A stretch of DNA of 64,000 bases from Saccharina japonica. Its lineage: Eukaryota > Sar > Phaeophyceae > Laminariales > Laminariaceae. The notes under the pieces are model-generated. The model was given only the letters and a program-made list of their open reading frames with translations, did no database searches and was not told where the DNA came from. A program made the position numbers and the translations under genes. Position 1 is the first letter of the stretch. Each line of letters opens with the position of its first letter. Below are positions 57,195 through 64,000 of this stretch, one piece after another. The stretch is taken from the NCBI GenBank assembly GCA_008828725.1, contig MEHQ01000660.1, positions 470,804 through 534,803 of the forward strand, read 5' to 3'.

Positions 57195-60100
57195 TTAATA
57201 AAACACCATCATATGCCCGGGCCTTTCCTCGATAATGTTGCCATCGCTGTCCGCGACGAAAACGATGGAATCCACAAGGGTGTCGCTCCTGGTCTTCGAC
57301 GTCTGCGACTCTGCTTCAATCGAACCACCTGAAATGCGAATTTGAAAGAAGACACAGAGGATGTGCGCTGATATTGGCTGCTATCTTAATAATGGCCAAT
57401 ATGTTTTTCACTCCACAACACCAAACTGTGACAATACAACAATTGAGAGGCTCAATCCGCAATACCGTCGCAAGCAGCCAACTATAGTAGAACGCACAAA
57501 GTACGAGACGCTCGGGTAGGATACACATACCACGTTGCCTACCGTGCGTCATAACAAGTCTGCGCCAGGTACATAGACTAAGACACACCGAACCGTTTCG
57601 TGTAACTCGCTGAATACACGCCTACGATGTCCCAGTGAAATAGCCATTTGAACGCGGGAGTGTAAATAATACGGTGAGAGCTTGGTCGTCACGCTTCGTG
57701 GAACAAAACACAAACGGGATGAGCTAAAACAAAGTAAACGCGTCATATAGGCGCAGCTATAGCGAAACTTTGCACCGGGGGTATCCGCGGACTATCGTGA
57801 CTCGAACTTTCTGGGGCGAGACTCACCGCGCGAGGCAGGCAGAGTGTATGGTTCCACCTGAGGGCAGAAATATAAGACGAAGCATTCAGGGTCGAGTGGT
57901 TGCGTGCTAAGTGTAAACTGCAGCCGCGAGAGTAGGGTTCGCTTGATATGGAGGCACGTTCGTCGCGCCGCAGCCGCAGAGTGACTATTTCTCATATTGC
58001 ACAGTTTTTATTTGCACATATCTGGTGAGTATTAGCACGTAACATTGCGACAGTTAGTCACGCCGTACGTTTTGAGGGCGATAAGTCGAGCTCTAGATAA
58101 ATGTTTCGAAGTCGCCGCCTCGAGTGCTGGCTAAGTTACATGCATCGTTGGTCCTCCTATAACGATTGGCAGTGTGACACAGCGTGCTCTATCTCGGGCC
58201 TTACCACGGTTGGGTCGACGACGTAGTTGATGTCGTCGAGAGTAGCGGCGGTCATCTTCGACAGGAACTCAATCTGCGAAATATGTAGTCAAAACGACGA
58301 GCGCGACGTTATTATGTCGACTATCTACAATACATATAATGTGTAGCACGATATACACGAAGTCAAACAACTGTACGTCAATAAGGATGACAAGTATGCC
58401 CGAACGGTCGTAGCATCCGACCGACTACAATAGTGTGTTACACGCCACGTGTCGCCACATGTATATGGCCACCGACGCATGCCACGGTGAAGGTACAGTA
58501 TGTATTTTCTAAGGCTGCTTACTTGGGCAGCTCGAAACTTCACCCGGAACGGAATTTGGAAGGGAATAAAAGCGCGACCCGATGAACGGTCCGACGGCCT
58601 AAGTAAACCATTCAAACTACTGCAACACAATTATGAAATTCCGACGAATTTTGGTCAAGGGGCCCCGTCATTGAAACAACGTTTGAGATAAACAACGGTA
58701 TGCCTCTACCGTAGCACAAGTCCACCACATTATCATGCAAACCTCTTACATCGTCAGTAAATGGAGTCATTAACTCATCCCCGAAAATCGTTTCGTCCAG
58801 ATGACCGCAGGCTGACCCTGCGAGAGACCAATGAAATTTGAAGCGTGCAGAGTTTACAAGGTGGTCACGATGTCTTATCAGTGTACTTCAACTTGATGGT
58901 GTGTATTGCAAGTTAGTGGGAGCGACTACCACCTAGACCAATGCCACGAGGTGGTACCCGGATGAATGGGTGCTTATCGTGAGAAAGCGCGGACATGGGT
59001 TCTTGACACACACAACCTGGCGGGAAACCAGACTGAACTTCCGCATATTCGCCTGCCCTGTGACAACCCTTCACCCGTTGAAACCTTCCCTCTACGGAAC
59101 TGCGACCTTGACGCATGTCTGTGTGCGTAGGAAACGCGTCCACTTACCTTCACCCGACCCAGTCTCAATAATGTCAGCACCAGAACCGCCGAGATCGGCA
59201 TAGTTGCTCACAGCCGAGGGGCACGTCCAGGTGGGGCTTCCGTCGTCGTCGCATGTTGAGCACTCCCCAAAGCCTGCCCCCCACAAGGTTCTAGGTGAAA
59301 ATACGATGACCAGATGAGATGGAATAACAAGTTAGACACGAAGAACAAGTTCAACATTATATCATGGTCCAATCACTCTGTTTAGCTGGCGGCGGCACAA
59401 GATGGTATATGGTGTTCACCTCAGAATACATGGCGTAGAGTCATATCATATTTGCCCTTAGCGAAGCATTTGAAACGCCGTCTGCTGGTAGGAATTATTC
59501 GCACCACGAATAGGTTGAGTGCACCATACCCATTGTTTTAAACCCCATTCTTTCAAACTGCAGGCCTCTCTGATGTGGCCCATTGATCTACATAAAGACG
59601 CTTGCATTCTAAGGCGCTGAAATGCCGATCTTTGCTTGCGAGATAGCAAATAATATTCGTCACATTTGCACTTTGCGTGTAGATATGTCGTATGAATAGT
59701 TTCTGTATCCGAACCCCACAGAGAGAGCGTTTCCCTTCCAACGTCATGGACGTTTCCGAAGAAGATATTATCTCTTTACGAGGTCGACATAATCGTCGCC
59801 ATTGTCGTACCGAACACAGGGAGGTGCCATGACACTGCCGCCTGCACGAGACCATAGCCATAGTGCCTTCGTTGTTGCGTATATACTTGTCGGAGCTGCC
59901 AGGTTGAATCGAATTCATATCCCTGATATATAAACTAACAACAGTTCGATCTTGCCGATGTAGGGATGCGAGGGCACTCCCTTGTCATAGTGGACTCGTA
60001 CTTCCCAGCTCAAATGTGCAATCACAAGGATTTCCAGACTTCTAACAACGCGAGACCAATCGCGCACGTATATTGTTTGACTTACCCGACACCGATGGCA

Positions 60101-63100
60101 TGTCCCATTTCGTGCACGACGAGTGTATCGAGACGACCCGACTCCTGAACCATGTCTATGTCGACTATGTCGAACAGCATATCCCCCATGTAACTGACGG
60201 TTGGGCAGTCATTCCAAATACGCGTCGGAGCTGCATTGCCGAGGGTGTTTCCCTCATCATCCCCGGAACCGTCGATGATTCCAATCGTAGCGCTTATGGT
60301 GAGAAGCCCAGGCGGGCTCTGCGGGGACCCCCCGCAGGGCACATGGGTTATAAGCTCTTGCCACCTATCAGACACACGCACGATGGCGCATTCGGGGACT
60401 CGAATGGAGGGAAGCTAAGGGATATGCACTGCATGTACGAAGGCGGTGGAAGGCAACACAACGCGTCATGCCTAGCGCAAGATATGCCTTACTCCACCAC
60501 ACGGATGCTGATACCGTCGCGTGAATGTCGGGGAGAATACTAATTTATATGCTCCAATGATCGTAGCAAGTGCCACAGGAAAGAAATAGATAAACACAGG
60601 CAAGGACATGTTTGATATCGTAACTTACTGAAGCCGCGACATTATTGGTTTGCAACGGCCTTTACCTGTCAGCTGCAGCTTGGAAAACGGCCCTGCGTGC
60701 ATCCGTAAACGCCCCCATAAATTCAAGCTCGATGACGAATGGAGCCAATGCTGCGAGGTGGGGAGACAAAATCACACGCGTACACCATCAAGGAAAAATG
60801 ACGTCGTTGTTTTCGGCGTTCAGGTAAGAGCGTTGAGCATATGAATCCAATTGACATGGTTATTGAAGCATAGGTATACGGTTCTCGTCACCTTGCGACA
60901 AATATAGCCTTACACCATTAGAGTTGGTTCCAGGGACAGCCAGGATTTTGAGGCTTTTTAGTGTTTGTTTTTCAGAGTTGAAAAACAAAAATTGGCAGGG
61001 TTGTGCATAATTGGCATTTGCAGCGATTCAACCTTGGCGTTTTCTCAAAATGACACCCTTCCTGGACATATGTGACCATTTTCCCGTATTGTGGGGACAT
61101 TTAACACGTAAGGAATACCGTTTTTGTCCAAAACGGCCTGCTGCTTGTTTATAAATGTCCTCGTGAAAGTTTGGTAATGGCAAGATGGCAAGATCAACAG
61201 CGCTGCTGAGTGTGGTGTTCCAACTCTCAAAAATCTCAAAACAAGAGAGAAAAAAGGATTCCGGTAAGGAGTATATTGTTCCCTGCGGCTTCCAAACAAC
61301 CCAGCACATTGATCTTACAACGACCTTGCACGGATCGCGGGAAAATACAAGTGTCATGCACGTCTTGTCTTGTCAATGCGATCGTGTCAACAAATCAGTA
61401 TAGTGTCGAATGTCCCGGCGTATTGACCTATGTATGACCGGAACAAAGCGCATACTACAGTAGGCACATAACATCCCTAATTCGTAATGCCTCTCCAAGA
61501 CTAGGCATACTGATTTATATCATTGTGTTCAGTTTGGTATTGCCCAAAGGTGGAATTTAAAGCGTTTTATCGAACTACAGTAGCTCGTATCATATGAGTA
61601 GGTGTACATTATACATTTCACCTAATAATATAGTTGGTGGTGCTCACATGATGTGTCAGTTTGGCAGTTCATGCCCCCGAAGCCAGAAGCGCACGCGCAA
61701 ATTCGACCGCCGGCGGGATCGAGGGAGCACGACCCTCCGTTCTGGCACGGGTTCGGGTTACACGCGTCTGCGTGTACACAAAGCAAGCCCATTACGTGGC
61801 ATAAGGCGTACAAACAACGTTGAAAAGTAAGGGAGGAGCGTACAAATGCAGTTGTATGATGTATGTTTGGTTTAGGCTGGAAAAAATGCAAGGTTCAGGT
61901 TATCCGAGTATACCTTACGGAGCTCATATGGATACACCTTAAACGGTGCTTTCTGGCGCAGCACGGTTCAAGCGTTATCATCGCAGTAGTGTCCGGCTCT
62001 CGTTGTTCGTTTAGGTTTAGACAACCCTAACTGTGTAGCTACTCATTCGCTTGAAACCCGCTCTGTAATCATTTGGTCAATTTCGATTGGATATTTGCAA
62101 CATGGGGTTGTGTACCCGGCCGGGATTGCAACTCTCACGTTAGAACGGTATAGGGCCGACGGGCCCATCAGCTTAGAGTCCGCCCTAAATTAGTGCCTTA
62201 ACTTTATTTTGATGCATACAACATGGGGGCGTGTACCAGGCCTGGATTTCAACGTTTCCAAATATGAGGCTGTTGGGCGAGGACACTCCAGCTCACACCC
62301 GTACCGTAGCACGAGTGCCGGTCGTTCCAAGAGTAAAACTAGGGAACGACAGTAAGTAGCCCCCGAAATAGGGTAGCCTTCTAAGCGTGTCGAGGACAGC
62401 CACTTACCCATCGCTGGTTCGGGGGTCGGAGCCGGAACTGGAACGGGTGCGGGGGTCGGAGCCGGAACTGGAACGGGTGCGGGGGTCGGAGCCGGAACTG
62501 GAACGGGTGCGGGGGTCGGCGCCGGAACTGGAACGGGTGCGGGGGTCGGAGCCGGAACTGGAACGGGTGCGGGGGTCGGAGCGGGAACTGGAACGGGTGC
62601 GGGGGTCGGAGCCGGAACTGGAACGGGAGCGGGGGTCGGAGCCGGAACTGGAACGGGTGCGGGGGTCGGAGCCGGAACTGGAACGGGTGCGGGGGTCGGA
62701 GCCGGAACTGGGACGGGTGCGGGGGTCGGAGCCGGAACTGGAACGGGTGCGGGGGTCGGAGCCGGAATGGGCACGGTGGTCGGAGCTGGAGTCGGCTGGG
62801 GAGTCGGAGGGGCTGGAGTGGGTCCATCGTCGGTGGGGTCCGGAGTCGGAACCGGAGCGGGTTCGGTGGTCGGAACTGGAGGCGACGGCGGAGTAGGCCC
62901 GGGAGTAAGTCATTTCAGGCGATGTTCAAGGTGATCGTTCAGCGACAGCAGGCAACAGTAACAAAGACGGGAGGCCAAAAAGGGTCAAGGTTTACTGGAA
63001 TCGGGGGGAGCGTCCCGTCGCGGGAGGCCTCGTTGAAATACATTGCCTATTAACTGGCAGATGGATCCTCTGTTAAAAGGGGGGGGCGTCACATATATAC

Positions 63101-63644
63101 CATGTAACTCACGTGTGAAGCACTGGTTGCCACAAACGTCGGACGCGGTCCTTTCGCACGCTGATCCAACTGCACCGCAGAACCTCCTGACCGAATTGGC
63201 CGCATCCTGGTCGAAGTCGACTGGATTGTTCGCATTCAGGAGGCATACGTCCGTGAGACCAGCGGCGCACAGTGTGTTCCACGTGGTTTCACAGGTGGTG
63301 CAGTCAATAGCTGGGGTGAGATCGGTCTCCACGTCCTCTAAGGTGTCATCTCCTGAGTCCATGAGCATTCTGGATGGGCCGGCGGGACCAAATGTGTACA
63401 GCGTGTCGCGGGATGTGAGGGTCCTCACGTGGCCCCCAGCGTCGAACGTGAAGATCGATCGCAGGCCGAATTTCCAATAGGTCACTCGGTACAGCTCATC
63501 GCGACCGTCGTCCCACGTGTCGATCCTGTAGTTAGTCCTGTAGGTTCGGACAGTTATCCTCCTCCGGGATTGCGCTTCCGCTGTGAAGAGTACGGCTGCC
63601 AGCGTGAGCAGGGTCGCTACTCGGGTTGCACTTGAGCGCCCCAT
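57195..63644 (-). CDS. Secreted leishmanolysin-like zinc metalloprotease with Pro-rich linker and EGF-like module (10 exons)
   Basis: Exons read from the minus strand: 63644-63113, 62875-62408, 61767-61648, 60750-60666, 60364-60086, 59290-59148, 58817-58750, 58273-58205, 57857-57827, 57328-57195. All introns are GT..AG, phases agree, and the joined frame is 1929 nt (642 aa plus stop). Residues 1-24 are a signal peptide ending near TAEAQ. Residues about 110-177 are cysteine-rich. Residues about 178-333 are a Pro-rich linker dominated by [10 protein letters not shown] repeats. Residues 334-373 form a six-cysteine EGF-like module (C336, 341, 347, 357, 359, 368). The catalytic domain contains [13 protein letters not shown] (zinc His486 and His490, catalytic Glu487); the third ligand is probably His548 in GHLDE, about 58 residues on. 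A comparably long insert before the third histidine is known from leishmanolysin (M8) peptidases. Met559 in ELMT may be the Met-turn. Expected to act outside the cell or in the wall; substrate unknown. Confidence 0.9.
58634..58722 (+). repeat. Short dispersed repeat, copy 3
   Basis: GACGAATTTTGGTCAAGGGG followed by CTACCGTAGCACAAGTC, in intron 7 of the protease gene. Confidence 0.55.
60951..61470. other. Protease intron 3, interior
   Basis: Open frames on both strands (up to 109 codons on minus, 61028-61357) lie between exons 3 and 4. They fit neither the phase nor the domain of the protease and are treated as intronic. Confidence 0.4.
62421..62770 (-). repeat. 30-bp coding minisatellite in the protease linker
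   Basis: About 11.7 tandem units of 30 bp lie inside exon 2, each encoding [10 protein letters not shown]. Units are almost identical, so unit number is likely to vary between individuals. The unit is a multiple of three, so gain or loss keeps the frame. The other five frames are also open through the array because of the same periodicity. Confidence 0.95.
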
Positions 63645-64000
63645 CAGTGCTGCTCATGGCCGGACGAAACGTTGAGCGTGGTCATAGTTAGCGTTGAACG
63701 CAAGGGTGTGTGCCGCGGTCAGCGGTTAATTCCCCTAGGCTACTTCTTATAGCCTCTCTTAAACCTAAAAAAGTTATCTAGTGCAACGTTCATCAGCGAC
63801 ATGAGGTCCTGGAATGCTTCTTCTTCGCGGTCCAATAATTTTCACGATCACCTTACTGCCGCTCTTACTGCTGTGGATATGCTACTTCTCGTTTATATCA
63901 CTACTGCCTTGTTACTTTTAGACACACCTGTGGTATGGAGACGACGTGAGTCCCAGAGTGAAATACATATATACAATAAAATATATACATGGCGGGCGGC
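63645..64000. other. Upstream region of the protease gene, nothing else seen
   Basis: These 356 bases precede the protease start codon on the minus strand and should contain its promoter and 5' UTR. I see no TATA-like element that I would defend and no other exon. Confidence 0.4.

Noticed and set aside
61028-61357. Extra protease exon in intron 3
   Set aside because: Exons 3 and 4 already join in phase, and this frame lacks matching splice sites and domain content.
62381-62913. Long frames on both strands over the 30-bp minisatellite
   Set aside because: They are shadows caused by repeat periodicity. Only the [10 protein letters not shown] frame joins in phase with the flanking exons.

Overview
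This is a repeat-dense stretch of nuclear DNA from a eukaryote. It has long introns with GTRAGT donors, tRNA-derived SINEs, many classes of transposon, satellites, CAG-rich tracts and a tyrosine-recombinase retroelement. The overall look fits a stramenopile, most likely a brown alga of the Ectocarpus type. That placement is inference from style and not from a marker gene.

Only one complete host gene can be reconstructed. It is on the minus strand at 57195-63644: a ten-exon gene for a secreted, leishmanolysin-like zinc metalloprotease of 642 residues. Its order is signal peptide, cysteine-rich region, Pro-rich linker of 10-residue repeats, EGF-like module, and a catalytic domain whose three zinc-binding histidines lie on three exons. 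A second host gene is seen only in part: two C-terminal exons of a major-facilitator-type membrane transporter at 9172-11337 (plus). The last exon and its surroundings are tandemly duplicated at 12146-13713, and that copy is frameshifted. A single N marks the duplication junction.

The rest is mobile and repetitive DNA. 0-4 kb: no convincing gene. 4-5.3 kb: an unclassified repeat. 5.5-6.1 kb: a SINE split by a MULE-like MITE that carries telomere-like repeats. 6.1-7.65 kb: a satellite with alternating 178 and 240 bp spacing. 7.7-8.75 kb: small repeats and a pogo-like MITE. 9-13.7 kb: the transporter and its duplication, one copy carrying a 245 bp MITE. 15-20.5 kb: a second copy of the 4-5.3 kb repeat, inverted and split by a 4.2 kb LTR element. 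20.5-24.2 kb: two elements built of AATTGGAATTG-type motifs. 24.6-25.3 kb: CAG/CTG fold-back duplication. 26-31.3 kb: several terminal-inverted-repeat elements and a large inverted repeat. 32.3-34.2 kb: an internally deleted pogo/CENP-B-like transposon. 34.5-41.2 kb: a roughly 200 bp dispersed repeat family, SINEs and a hAT-type element. 44-53.4 kb: a second satellite array interrupted by a degenerate PAT/Ngaro-like tyrosine-recombinase retroelement with split direct repeats (A1...B1-A2-B2). 54-57.1 kb: two more SINEs and unassigned DNA before the 3' end of the protease gene.

The two host genes show no functional link. What unifies the window is layered insertion: elements sit inside other elements, and several insertions can be dated against an uninterrupted copy present in the same window.
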